From NCBI RefSeq assembly GCF_016793595.1, contig NZ_JAEULY010000015.1, forward strand, positions 310,001 through 374,000: a DNA stretch of 64,000 nucleotides, given 5' to 3'. Source of the DNA: Phreatobacter sp. GTDB taxonomy: Bacteria > Pseudomonadota > Alphaproteobacteria > Rhizobiales > Phreatobacteraceae. Made by a program: the position numbers and the translations under genes. This document shows positions 48,752 to 57,458 of this stretch, one piece after another (position 1 is the first letter of the stretch; every line of letters begins with the position of its first letter). The notes below the pieces were generated by a model. The model was not told the origin of the DNA. It ran no database searches and saw only the letters and a program-made list of their open reading frames with translations.

Positions 48752-49546
48752 ATGAAGCACGCGAACAAGACAGCGATCGTGACCGGCGCGGCGCAGGGCA
48801 TCGGCCTTGCCTGCGCGCAGCGATTGCACGAGGAAGGCGCGACCGTCTGGTTGTCCGACCAGAACGCGGAAAAGGTGAGCGCTGCGGCGGCCAAGCTCGA
48901 TCCCAGCGGCAAGACCGCTTTCGCCTTCACCTGCGACGTGTCCAAACGCTCCGAGGTGGCGGCGCTGGTGGCCAAGGCCGTCGAGCAGAGCGGCAGGCTC
49001 GACATCATGGTCAACAATGCCGGGATCACCGTTTCGAAGTCGGTGCTGGAACTCACCGACGAGGATTATTCGCGCGTCATCGGCGTCAATCTCAACGGCA
49101 CCTTCTACGGCACGCAGGAAGCCGCGCGGGTCATGGTCAAGCAGGGTGGCGGCGCCATCGTCAACATGTCCTCGATGCAGGCCATTCTGACCATCCCGAC
49201 CAACGTGCCCTATGGCATCTCCAAGGCCGGCATCAACCAGATGAGCCGCATCTTCGCCGTGGCGCTGGCCAAGGAGAACGTTCGCGTCAACGCCGTCGGC
49301 CCCGGCACCATCCTCACCGACCTGACGCGCAACGGCGTTCTCTCGAACGAGGAATCGTACCGCCGCATCCTGTCGCGCACGCCCATGGGCCGCTGCGGCG
49401 AGCCCGAGGAGGTGGCGAGCGTCGTCTCGTTCCTCGCCAGCGACGATGCCTCCTACGTCACTGGCCAGGTGCTCTACATCGATGGCGGGCGCATGCCGCT
49501 GAACTACACCGTTCCGGTGGACGCGCTGCCCGGATCCAAATCCTGA
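48752..49546 (+). CDS. SDR family oxidoreductase
   Basis: A 264-residue classical short-chain dehydrogenase. The cofactor motif TGAAQGIG is at residue 11, NNAG at 88, catalytic Ser in NMSSM near 140, and Tyr154-x3-Lys158 (YGISK). The closing YIDGGRMPLNY is typical of FabG-like 3-oxo/3-hydroxy dehydrogenases. An AAGAGG lies before the ATG. First gene of a probable SDR-RidA-ThDP enzyme operon; it could oxidise a hydroxy intermediate of that pathway. Confidence 0.9.
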   Translation: MKHANKTAIVTGAAQGIGLACAQRLHEEGATVWLSDQNAEKVSAAAAKLDPSGKTAFAFTCDVSKRSEVAALVAKAVEQSGRLDIMVNNAGITVSKSVLELTDEDYSRVIGVNLNGTFYGTQEAARVMVKQGGGAIVNMSSMQAILTIPTNVPYGISKAGINQMSRIFAVALAKENVRVNAVGPGTILTDLTRNGVLSNEESYRRILSRTPMGRCGEPEEVASVVSFLASDDASYVTGQVLYIDGGRMPLNYTVPVDALPGSKS

Positions 49547-49575
49547 TCCCAGAAATCCCGAGCCGAGGAAAACCC

Positions 49576-49923
49576 ATGCAGATCGAGCGTATCGGCGTCG
49601 GGCCGCGGATGAGCAAGGCCGCCTGCACCGATAGTCTGGTGTTCACCTGCGGCGAAGTCGCGACCGACAAGACCAAGGACGCGTTCGGCCAGACGCAGGA
49701 GATTCTGGACGCCCTGGACGCAAGCCTGCGTCAGGCGGGCACCCACAAGGAGCGCATTCTCAGCGCCACCGTTTGGCTCGCCGACATCAAGGACTTCGCC
49801 GAGATGAACCGGGCCTGGGATGCCTGGGTTCCGCAGGGCCATACCCCGGCGCGGGCAACGGTCGAGGCGAAGCTGGTATCGGCCACAGCGAAGGTCGAGA
49901 TCGCGGTCATCGCCCTGCGCTAG
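49576..49923 (+). CDS. RidA family protein
   Basis: A 115-residue YjgF/YER057c/UK114 protein. The VFTCGEVATDKTKDAFGQTQEIL, SATVWLADIKDFAEMN and PARATVEAKL segments are family hallmarks; the arginine in PARATVEA is the one that contacts carboxylates in RidA enzymes. RidA proteins hydrolyse reactive enamines/imines made by PLP or oxidase enzymes. It starts 29 bases after the SDR stop, so an amino-acid-derived imine in this pathway is likely. Confidence 0.9.
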   Translation: MQIERIGVGPRMSKAACTDSLVFTCGEVATDKTKDAFGQTQEILDALDASLRQAGTHKERILSATVWLADIKDFAEMNRAWDAWVPQGHTPARATVEAKLVSATAKVEIAVIALR

Positions 49924-50087
49924 CGCGCTGGGCGCAAGGCACGGCGCAGGTGACCCCGCCTGCCTGACGTGCCTCATCCCCCGCGCCCACCAAAGCCTTG
50001 TCGCCCCAACCACTCGTCAGTGCTTCAAGTGACCGACCATCAGGCGGTGTCGCGAAACGATGCCGGGTGCTCCCAAGGAACCATGAC

Positions 50088-51740
50088 ATGGCAGCCGAAC
50101 CCGATTCCGCGCACCAGCCGCAGGCGATGACCACAGCCGAGGCCGTGGTCGACCAGCTCGCGCGCAATCAGGTCTCCACGGTCTTCGCCCTCCCCGGCGT
50201 GCAGAACGACCACCTGTTCGATGCCTTTGCCGGGGCCGCCGACAGGATCGGCCTGATCCATACACGCCATGAACAGGGCGCCGCCTACATGGCGCTTGGC
50301 GCAGCGCTCGCCACCGGCAAGCCCTCCGTCTTTACCGTCGTGCCCGGCCCCGGCATCCTCAATGCTGCGGGCGCTCTGTGCACTGCCTATGCGCTGAACG
50401 CCCCGGTTCTCGCGCTGACCGGACAGATCGCCAGCGCGGCGATCGGCAGGGGGCTCGGCCTTCTGCATGAGATTCCCGACCAGCTCGGGGTCCTGCGCTC
50501 GCTGACGAAATGGGCGGACAGGATCCATGCCCCGCATGAGGCGCCGACGAAAGTCAACGAGGCCTTCGCGCAGATGCGGAGCGGTCGACCCCGCCCTGTG
50601 GCGCTGGAATGCGCCATCGACGTCTGGCCCCGCCGCGCGCCCGTCGCCGCCCTGGAGCAGGGGGAGCCGCGCGCCATCCCGATCGACTACGACGCGGTCA
50701 AAGCCGCCGCCAGGCTCCTGTGCGGTGCGCGCCGGCCTCTCATCATCGTCGGCGGCGGCGCGCTCGGTGCCAGCGAGGCGGTGCGGGAGGTCGCGGAAAT
50801 CCTCCAGGCCCCCGTTTCCAGCCACCGCACCGGACGCGGCGTGCTGGACAGCCGCCACCCCCTGAGCGTCAACAGCGCCGTCGGGCATCGGCTGTGGCGT
50901 GACGCCGACGTAGTGCTGGCGGTCGGCACGCGGTTGCAGTTGCAGCAGCTGCAATGGGGGCTCGACGACCAGATCAAGATCGTGCGCGTCGATGCGGACG
51001 CGGACGAGATGGACCGGGTGCGGCCGGCCAGCGTCGGCATCGTCGGCGATGCCGGGCCGGTCATGGCGGCCCTGGCGGACGAATTGGCTGTTCAGGCGGG
51101 CTCGCGGCCCTCGCGGGCCGACGAGATGAGGCAAATCAGGGCGCTGTCCGATGCCGACTGGGCGCAATGCCGCCCGCAGATCGACTTTCTCGACGCCATC
51201 CGGTCGGAGCTTCCCGAGGACGGCATCTTCGTCGACGAGCTCACCCAGCTCGGCTATGTCAGCCGTCTGTCATTTCCGATCTACAAGCCGCGCACTTTTA
51301 TCACGCCCGGCTATCAGGGCACGCTGGGCTGGGGGCTGGCGACGGCCCTCGGCGTCAAGGCGGCGATGCCGGACAAGGCGGTCGTGGCGGTCAGCGGCGA
51401 CGGCGGCTTCATGTTCAATGTGCAGGAACTGGCGACCGCCGTGCAGCACCGCATCCCGATCGTGGTGGTGTTGATGAACGATGGCGCCTTCGGCAATGTC
51501 ATGCGCACGCAGACCGAGGATTTCGGCAACCGCCGGATCGCCAGCAACCTGAATAATCCAGACTTCGTGAAGCTCGCGGAAAGCTTCGGCGCGCAGGGCC
51601 TGCGGGCCAAGACGCCGGCGGAGCTGAAACAGGCGCTCCGGCAGGGCTTCCAGTCGGGGATGCCGACGATCATCGACGTGCCGGTCGGACCGCTGCCGAG
51701 CCCCTGGAACGTGCTGCGCTTCACCCGGTCGCGCCCGTGA
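50088..51740 (+). CDS. Thiamine diphosphate-dependent enzyme (acetolactate synthase/decarboxylase superfamily)
   Basis: A 550-residue ThDP enzyme. The N-terminal domain has FALPGVQNDHLFDAF and the catalytic glutamate Glu62 in RHEQGAAYMA. The central domain has IIVGGGALG. The C-terminal ThDP/Mg motif runs from GDGGFMFNVQEL to NDGAFGN. It resembles 2-oxoacid decarboxylases, carboligases and acyl-CoA lyases; which one cannot be decided. The ATG at 50088 follows AAGGAACC; ATG 50127 is an alternative. It is preceded by RidA with a 164-base gap that holds no other gene. Confidence 0.88.
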   Translation: MAAEPDSAHQPQAMTTAEAVVDQLARNQVSTVFALPGVQNDHLFDAFAGAADRIGLIHTRHEQGAAYMALGAALATGKPSVFTVVPGPGILNAAGALCTAYALNAPVLALTGQIASAAIGRGLGLLHEIPDQLGVLRSLTKWADRIHAPHEAPTKVNEAFAQMRSGRPRPVALECAIDVWPRRAPVAALEQGEPRAIPIDYDAVKAAARLLCGARRPLIIVGGGALGASEAVREVAEILQAPVSSHRTGRGVLDSRHPLSVNSAVGHRLWRDADVVLAVGTRLQLQQLQWGLDDQIKIVRVDADADEMDRVRPASVGIVGDAGPVMAALADELAVQAGSRPSRADEMRQIRALSDADWAQCRPQIDFLDAIRSELPEDGIFVDELTQLGYVSRLSFPIYKPRTFITPGYQGTLGWGLATALGVKAAMPDKAVVAVSGDGGFMFNVQELATAVQHRIPIVVVLMNDGAFGNVMRTQTEDFGNRRIASNLNNPDFVKLAESFGAQGLRAKTPAELKQALRQGFQSGMPTIIDVPVGPLPSPWNVLRFTRSRP

Positions 51741-51923
51741 ACGTAGCTGCCGGGCGAGTGCGCCTCGGCCAGTGCGACAAAATGCTTCAGCCTTCGTCTC
51801 CAGCATCATTTTCGTCCGGCGGCGTGCCGCCTGACGGGCCGAGCCGGTCTCCGTCTTGCGCGGAAGGGGTTTAGCGTCATTGCGCCGCATTTCCCGGGCT
51901 TTCGCAGTCTTCTTTCGGGTGTC

Positions 51924-51940
51924 GTATCGTATATTGATAC
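51924..51940. promoter_or_regulatory. GTATC-N7-GATAC operator upstream of the Aap-type genes
   Basis: GTATC (51924-51928) and GATAC (51936-51940) flank GTATATT in an AT-rich patch (51920-51980) about 95 bases before the binding-protein gene. The identical arm and spacer arrangement occurs at 57204 beside the IclR gene. Confidence 0.55.
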
Positions 51941-52034
51941 AGAATATTTTATATAGACCTACTATATTTATTGTGTATCGTTCCTTCCCGAGGTGACCTG
52001 AACCTAGTCAAAGGCAACGAAGGGGGCAGTCGAC

Positions 52035-53060
52035 ATGAAGCTCAATATCGCTTTGATCTGCGGCTTGTGGCTTGCGGGGTCCGTCAGCGGAGCCGCCGCC
52101 CAGGGTCAGACGCTCGATGCCATCAAGCAGCGCGGCAGCCTGCAGTGCAGCACCATCGCGGGCGGCTCGCCCGGCTTCTTCGAGCTTGATGACAGGGGCC
52201 GTTGGAACGGTTTCGATTCAGAGATCTGCCGCGCCGTCGCCACCGCCATCCTGGGCTCGCCGGACAAGGCGATTTTCGTGCCGCTGAGCTGGCCGCAGCG
52301 CTTTCCCGCGCTTCAGTCCGGCAGCGTTGACATCGTCGTCAACCACACGAGCTGGACGCTTCAGCGTAATTCGGTCCTCGGGTTCCAGTTCACGCTGCCC
52401 TATTTCTTCGGCGGCACGCAGTTCATGGTCAAGAAGAGGGCCGGCGTTACCAGCGCGACGCAGCTCGATGGCGTCACCGTCTGCGTGCCCGCCGGCACGA
52501 CCACGGAACGGCTCGCGGCGGATTATCTGGCGTCGAAGAAGCTCAACTTCAGAATGCTTCCCTTCGAAAAGACCGAGGATGCCCGCGCGGCCTATCTGGC
52601 CGATCGCTGCGACACAATTGCCGGCTGGGGCCCAACGCTCGCGGTCTTCGGGGTTCGCCGCGCGCGTGACACCGCGGAGAACATCGTCCTGCCGGAGGTG
52701 CTGACCAACGAGCCGGTTTCGGCGGTGGTTCGCCAGGGCGACGAGAAGTTCCTGATCCTGGTCAACTGGGTGATCGCGGCGCTCATCGAGGCGGAGGAAC
52801 TCGGCATCACCAGCGCCAATGTCGATTCCATGAGGGGGCATGCCGATCCGCGCATCGCCCGGCTTCTCGGCTCGCAACCGGGACTCGGCCGGGGTCTCGG
52901 CCTTCGCGACAGCTGGGCCTACGACGTGATCAAACATGTCGGCAATTACAGCGAAATCTTCGCCCGCAATCTCGGCGCTGGATCGGCCTACAACCTCCCC
53001 CGCGGACTAACGCGGCTCTGGAAAGATGGCGGCGTCCTTTACGCGCCGGTCTTCGACTGA
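52035..53060 (+). CDS. aapJ: General L-amino-acid binding protein (AapJ-like)
   Basis: A 341-residue family 3 binding protein. A signal peptide (IALICGLWLAGSVSGAAAQ) is followed by the AapJ-type sequence TLDAIKQRGSLQCSTIAGGSPGF, DSEICRAVATAILG, QSGSVDIVVNHTSWTLQRN and the SLGLRDSWAYDVIKHVGNYSE-like ending. AapJ homologues in Rhizobium bind many L-amino acids. It heads a three-gene transporter unit. Assignment to the Aap group is firm; exact ligand is not. Confidence 0.9.
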   Translation: MKLNIALICGLWLAGSVSGAAAQGQTLDAIKQRGSLQCSTIAGGSPGFFELDDRGRWNGFDSEICRAVATAILGSPDKAIFVPLSWPQRFPALQSGSVDIVVNHTSWTLQRNSVLGFQFTLPYFFGGTQFMVKKRAGVTSATQLDGVTVCVPAGTTTERLAADYLASKKLNFRMLPFEKTEDARAAYLADRCDTIAGWGPTLAVFGVRRARDTAENIVLPEVLTNEPVSAVVRQGDEKFLILVNWVIAALIEAEELGITSANVDSMRGHADPRIARLLGSQPGLGRGLGLRDSWAYDVIKHVGNYSEIFARNLGAGSAYNLPRGLTRLWKDGGVLYAPVFD

Positions 53061-53071
53061 GGCCTTCGAGC

Positions 53072-54307
53072 ATGCGCGCCATCGGCCCGGAACGTTCCCT
53101 CTGGCTTGTGGCGCGCGGTCTCTGGTTCCATCGGCAGCTGCGCCGATACGTCGTTCAAGGCCTGTTCCTCGGCGCGGTCCTGCTGGCGCTGGCGACCACG
53201 ATCAGCAACGTGCACAGCAATCTGGTCCGCCAAGGCATGGCCTATGGCTGGGATTTTCTCTGGCGCAACACCGGATGGAGGCTCTCGACCTCCATCCTGA
53301 GCCAGGACCTGGGCGACCCCTACTGGTGGACGATCGCCATGGGCGTGCTCAACACGCTGGTGCTTGGCCTGCTGTGCATCGTCCTGGCGACCATACTCGG
53401 CTGCTGCATCGGGCTGTTCCGCCTGTCGTCGAACGCGGCGGTGCGAGCCTTCAGCACCGTCTATGTCGACGTTCTGCGGAATGTGCCGGTCATCATGCAG
53501 ATCTATTTCTGGTACGAGATCTTCAAGCACGCGCCGACGGAGCGTCAGGCGCTGGCCTTCGGCGGCGGCTTCTTCCTGAGCAGCCGGGGCTTGTATTTCC
53601 CCGCCCTCCGGATCGACCCCGGCGCGGGACTGCTGCTGGCGGGCCTCGCTGTTTTGGTCGGCGCCACCGCCTATATGGCGATCAAGGGCAGGTCCATCTA
53701 CCCTCTCCTCGCGAGCCTGGCGGCAAGCGCAGTCGTCCTGGGCTGGCCGGGAGGGGCGGTCCAGTGGCAGCTGCCGGTGCTGCAGGGGTTCAGCTTCCGC
53801 GGCGGCCACCGGATGCCGGTCGAATTCCTTGTCCTGCTCGTCGCGATCACGCTCTACTCGGCGAGCTACATCGCCGAGATCGTGCGCGGCGGCCTGCTCT
53901 CCGTGGAAGCCGGGCAGATCGAGGCCGGCCGCGCGCTGGGCCTGAGGGAGCGGACCATCAACTGGCGCATCCGCTTTCCGCTCGCCATGCGCAGCGCTCT
54001 GCCGCCCCTGAGCAACCAGTATCTCATCACCATGAAGGTCACGTCGCTGGGGGCTGCGATCGGCTTCGCCGACCTGTTCTCCGTCACATCCAGCAGCATC
54101 AATCATGCCGGCCAGACCATCGAGATGCTCGTCGTGATGATGGGCTCCTATCTCCTGATCAACTATGTCCTGGCCACCGTGATGCAGCGCCTGAACCAGC
54201 GCATCGCCCTGAAGCGCAATGAACCCTCGCCGCGCTCGGGCCCGCGGCAGCCCCTGACGGCTTGGCTCCGGTGGAACAGGGCCAAGCCGGGATCGGTCAA
54301 TCCATGA
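53072..54307 (+). CDS. aapQ: General L-amino-acid ABC permease (AapQ-like)
   Basis: A 411-residue permease, long because Aap/Bap-type proteins carry extra membrane segments before the transport core. The start region RRYVVQGLFLGAVLLALATTISN, VDVLRNVPVIMQIYFWYEIFK and coupling EAGRALGLRERTINWRIRFPLAMR are AapQ-like. It starts 11 bases after aapJ and overlaps aapM by four bases. Confidence 0.9.
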   Translation: MRAIGPERSLWLVARGLWFHRQLRRYVVQGLFLGAVLLALATTISNVHSNLVRQGMAYGWDFLWRNTGWRLSTSILSQDLGDPYWWTIAMGVLNTLVLGLLCIVLATILGCCIGLFRLSSNAAVRAFSTVYVDVLRNVPVIMQIYFWYEIFKHAPTERQALAFGGGFFLSSRGLYFPALRIDPGAGLLLAGLAVLVGATAYMAIKGRSIYPLLASLAASAVVLGWPGGAVQWQLPVLQGFSFRGGHRMPVEFLVLLVAITLYSASYIAEIVRGGLLSVEAGQIEAGRALGLRERTINWRIRFPLAMRSALPPLSNQYLITMKVTSLGAAIGFADLFSVTSSSINHAGQTIEMLVVMMGSYLLINYVLATVMQRLNQRIALKRNEPSPRSGPRQPLTAWLRWNRAKPGSVNP

Positions 54308-55392
54308 CCGCCCCGGTGCCGGCCCCCATGACCGCGCCGAACGTGGCCCGACCGACGCTGCGTTCCCAGCTCTTCGGCACCAGGACCAATACGCTGATCA
54401 CCCTGGTTCTGTTCGCCGTCGCGGCGTTCCTTCTCGGCTCGGTCATTCGCTGGGCCTTCATCGACAGCCTCTGGAAGGAAACGCGCGAGGGCCAGTGCGC
54501 GACCGTCAGCGGAGCCTGCTGGGCGGTCATCCAGGCACGCTACCGGCTGATCCTCTTCGGGCTTTACCCCTATGACGAGCACTGGCGCTCGGCCCTTGCC
54601 TGCCTCGTCGCCCTGTCGATGGTGCTGCTGAGTTGCATGCCCCGGTTCTGGAGCCTGCGGCGGCTGGTCGCCATCTGGCTTTGCGGGGCAGGCATTTTCG
54701 TGCTGCTGATGCGCGGCGGCGTTCTCGGCCTGCCTCTGGTAACGACGGACAAGTGGGGCGGGCTGGCGCTCACCCTCTATGTCTATCTGTCCACGGTGAT
54801 CATCGGCGTGCCGCTGGGCATCGTTCTGGCGCTCGGACGCCAGTCGGACCTGCCGGCCATCCGTTTCGTCATCACCATGGTGGTCGATTTTGTCCGGTCG
54901 ATTCCGATTCTCGCGGTGGTGTTCTGCGCCGCGCTGTTCGCACCCTTCATTCTTCCGGGCTGGCTGACGCCCGACACGCTCTATCGGGTCATCCTCGCCT
55001 TCGCCTTCTTCTTCTCCTGCTACTACGCGATGATCGTCACGGGTGGCATCCAGACGGTAACGCCCGGGCAGTATGACGCCGCTGCCGCCCTTGGCCTTGG
55101 ATACTGGCGCTGTCGCCTGCTGATCGTCATGCCCCAGGCGCTGCGCGCCGCGTTGCCGGCCACGATCAACCACATGGTCATTACGCTCAAGGAAACCTCG
55201 GTGCTGATCATCATCGGCATGTTCGAGCTGACCGCTTCCGGCAATGCGGCGCTCCAGAGCAGCCAGTGGCAGCAATATTACATCGAGGTCTACATCTTCG
55301 TTTCGTTGATCTACTTCACGCTGTCCTTCTCGCTGTCGCGCTACGGCGCCTATCTCGAGCGGAAAATGCGGGTCGGTTCCAATGCCCGGTGA
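54304..55392 (+). CDS. aapM: General L-amino-acid ABC permease (AapM-like)
   Basis: A 362-residue partner permease. It has the AapM pattern of an extended N terminus, VDFVRSIPILAVVFCAALFAPFILPG, coupling AAALGLGYWRCRLLIVMPQALR and SQWQQYYIEVYIFVSLIYF. The ATG overlaps the aapQ stop (ATGA). In other genomes aapP (the ATPase) follows here; in this locus an SDR gene follows and no ATPase is present. Confidence 0.9.
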   Translation: MTAPVPAPMTAPNVARPTLRSQLFGTRTNTLITLVLFAVAAFLLGSVIRWAFIDSLWKETREGQCATVSGACWAVIQARYRLILFGLYPYDEHWRSALACLVALSMVLLSCMPRFWSLRRLVAIWLCGAGIFVLLMRGGVLGLPLVTTDKWGGLALTLYVYLSTVIIGVPLGIVLALGRQSDLPAIRFVITMVVDFVRSIPILAVVFCAALFAPFILPGWLTPDTLYRVILAFAFFFSCYYAMIVTGGIQTVTPGQYDAAAALGLGYWRCRLLIVMPQALRAALPATINHMVITLKETSVLIIIGMFELTASGNAALQSSQWQQYYIEVYIFVSLIYFTLSFSLSRYGAYLERKMRVGSNAR

Positions 55393-55420
55393 CATTCCGG
55401 CCAAACCTCGAGAGGTTTCC

Positions 55421-56170
55421 ATGTCTGACCAGAAGACCGTCATCGTGACTGCCGCCAGCCGCGGCATTGGGGCTGCCTGCGCGCGTACGCTCGCCGCCAA
55501 GGGCTGGCGGGTGGTGCTGATGTCGACATCGGCCGACTGCGAGACACTGGCCGCCGAGCTTGGCGGCTATGCGATGCGCGGCTCAGTGACGGAACCAGCC
55601 GATCTTGCCGCGCTGGTGCAACTCGCGATGGACAGAACAGGCCGCATCGACGCCCTCGTCGCCAATACCGGGCACGGGCCGGGATTGTCCGAGGTAAAGG
55701 CCGGCCCGGCCTATGGCCCCGATTCCGCCGGCCACCTTCTCGATATCGACGATGTCGACTGGCATGCCGCCCTGGACATGTACGTGATGAACGTCATCCG
55801 GCTGGCGCGGCTGATCACGCCGATCATGATGAAGCAGGGCAGCGGCGCCATCGTCGCCATCTCCTCCAAGATCGCCGTCGAACCGAAGCCTACCTATCCC
55901 ACCAGTGCCCTGCGGCTGGCGCTCCATGCCTTCGCCAAGCTCTATGCGGATCGCTACGGTCGCGCCGGCATCCGCTTCAACTGCGTGCTGCCGGGCTTGA
56001 TCGAGAACTGGCCGGTGCCCGAGCAGGCCTTGCAGCAATTGCCGCTCGGCCGCGCCGTGAAGCTGACCGAGCTTGCCGAAACCGTCTCCTTCCTGATCTC
56101 GGATGTGGCCGGCGGCGTGACGGGGCAGAGCATCCTGGTCGACGGCGGCTCCGCGCGCGGCGTCAGGTAG
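55421..56170 (+). CDS. Atypical SDR family protein
   Basis: A 249-residue SDR-fold protein. The cofactor motif TAASRGIG is at residue 10 and the C-terminal ILVDGGSARG is normal. The active site is unusual: serine is in AISSK, but the expected YxxxK reads Tyr159-PTS-Ala163, so the catalytic lysine is missing, and NNAG is ANTG. A similar lysine-less YPTS pattern with KLYADRYGRAGIRFN occurs in a recognisable SDR subgroup. It follows aapM by 28 bases and precedes the convergent IclR gene. Confidence 0.85.
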   Translation: MSDQKTVIVTAASRGIGAACARTLAAKGWRVVLMSTSADCETLAAELGGYAMRGSVTEPADLAALVQLAMDRTGRIDALVANTGHGPGLSEVKAGPAYGPDSAGHLLDIDDVDWHAALDMYVMNVIRLARLITPIMMKQGSGAIVAISSKIAVEPKPTYPTSALRLALHAFAKLYADRYGRAGIRFNCVLPGLIENWPVPEQALQQLPLGRAVKLTELAETVSFLISDVAGGVTGQSILVDGGSARGVR

Positions 56171-56178
56171 GGTCGCGG

Positions 56179-56949
56179 CTACGGCGCGTCGCCGGCGGTT
56201 GCCGGGTAGCTGCCGCCCAGAACGCGCGTCGCCTGCTCGGCGACCGAGATGGCCAACGCGCCGACGCGGTCGAAATCCGCGTGGGGCAGAGTGACCGAAT
56301 CGCTGGTCAGAACAATCGAGCCGACCGGCGTCGGCCCGCTTCCCCAGACAGGGGCGGCCACGCTGCTGATCCGAGCCTTGGAGCCTCGCTCCGAGCAGGC
56401 GTAGAGGCGCTGGCGGATGAGCTTGACCTCCTTGCGCAGGTCGCCGGCCACGTCGCCGGTGCCGGAGGCATCGGCGGTCAGCTTTCCCGCGATCTCATCG
56501 ATCGAGGCTTCGTCGAGAAAGGCCAGGATCGCCCGCCCGGAGGCGGCGATATGCATGGGAATGCGCTGGCCGGGATCGGAGGAATTGGCACGCCCCTTCT
56601 CGCCGTCGATCTTGTCGAGATAGATGATGTCGGGAAAATCCGCCCAGGCGAAATAGGCCGTCAGCTCGGAGTTCTTGGCAGCGTAGCGCAGGATCGGATG
56701 GACCAGTCGGCGGGCCTCGTTCTGGGCGATGACGCGCGACCCCAGCTCCCAGATCCGAAGCGTCGGCTTGTAGCGGCTGGAGTCGGCGGTCTTCTCGATA
56801 TAGCCCTCTTCGAGCAGGGTCTGGAAAATGCGCTGAACCGCGCTCTTGTTGAGCTTGATCGTGCGCGCCAGCTCCGAAATCCCGCGCGGCGTGTCGGACA
56901 GCGCGAGGGATTCCAGGATCCGGAGGCTCTTGCGAAGGGTCGTGCTCAT
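56179..56949 (-). CDS. IclR family transcriptional regulator
   Basis: A 256-residue regulator. The N-terminal winged helix (LRILESLALSDTPRGISELARTIKLNKSAVQRIFQTLLEEGYI) is followed by the IclR effector domain (IIYLDKIDGEKG, MHIAASGRAILAFL, SVAAPVWGSGPTPVGSIVLT). It is divergent from the acyl-CoA dehydrogenase operon across about 510 bases with several dyads. It is the natural candidate to control the 48-64 kb genes; IclR effectors are usually aromatic or aliphatic acids. Confidence 0.92.
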   Translation of the reverse strand: MSTTLRKSLRILESLALSDTPRGISELARTIKLNKSAVQRIFQTLLEEGYIEKTADSSRYKPTLRIWELGSRVIAQNEARRLVHPILRYAAKNSELTAYFAWADFPDIIYLDKIDGEKGRANSSDPGQRIPMHIAASGRAILAFLDEASIDEIAGKLTADASGTGDVAGDLRKEVKLIRQRLYACSERGSKARISSVAAPVWGSGPTPVGSIVLTSDSVTLPHADFDRVGALAISVAEQATRVLGGSYPATAGDAP

Positions 56950-57044
56950 CGGTCGTGGATTGTCTCGTTCCAGAAGTGGCTGCGGGGAGGACGCCCGAAC
57001 TCCGTCGAGCGGTAGGTGAGAACATCCTTGGCGTCAATCGACGC

Positions 57045-57057
57045 ATTGCATTGCAAT
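57045..57057. promoter_or_regulatory. Dyad ATTGC-ATT-GCAAT upstream of iclR-type gene
   Basis: Perfect 5-bp arms around ATT lie about 100 bases upstream of the IclR-family start, next to AATACGATATGG. It may be the regulator's own operator. The 56950-57458 intergenic region holds no gene. Confidence 0.35.
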
Positions 57058-57203
57058 ACGATATGGTCGTCCGGGCCGCGTGCCCTCCGCGCCCCGGGCT
57101 CGACTGGCAAGGGCATTCGTAGATCGTCGCTTCAAGGCGAGCACGATCGTCTGGCTTGCACGGCCCCGCATGATCATGCTGCGTCCATTCTTTGATATTT
57201 CTC

Positions 57204-57220
57204 GTATCATTATACGATAC
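57204..57220. promoter_or_regulatory. GTATC-N7-GATAC operator in the IclR/acyl-CoA dehydrogenase gap
   Basis: GTATC (57204-57208) and GATAC (57216-57220) flank ATTATAC. An overlapping dyad TCGTAT-CATT-ATACGA is also perfect. It repeats the arrangement found at 51924 upstream of the Aap-type genes. Confidence 0.55.
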
Positions 57221-57372
57221 ATTGACTTGTCGCGGCTCGCAAGCCCATCTGTTTCGCTGTTTCTGCCCGCATCCCATGCAAACGACGCTTCGGATCGCAT
57301 GGCAGCGCAATGCCCCGCCTCTCTTCGCCTGCCCCGAATGACCCTTGACAACATCACGACCGACATACTCAA

Positions 57373-57385
57373 ATACGTTGTATTG
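57373..57385 (+). promoter_or_regulatory. Dyad ATAC-GTT-GTATTG upstream of the acyl-CoA dehydrogenase
   Basis: ATAC and GTAT arms around GTT, followed by TG, lie about 75 bases before the acyl-CoA dehydrogenase start. The same pattern occurs at 48574 upstream of the SDR operon. Confidence 0.4.
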
Positions 57386-57458
57386 TATTTTGATCCAAAG
57401 TACCAGATTGCGCCGATGCGGCCCATCTGGACATGCATCGCGCCGGCGAGGGACCTGG

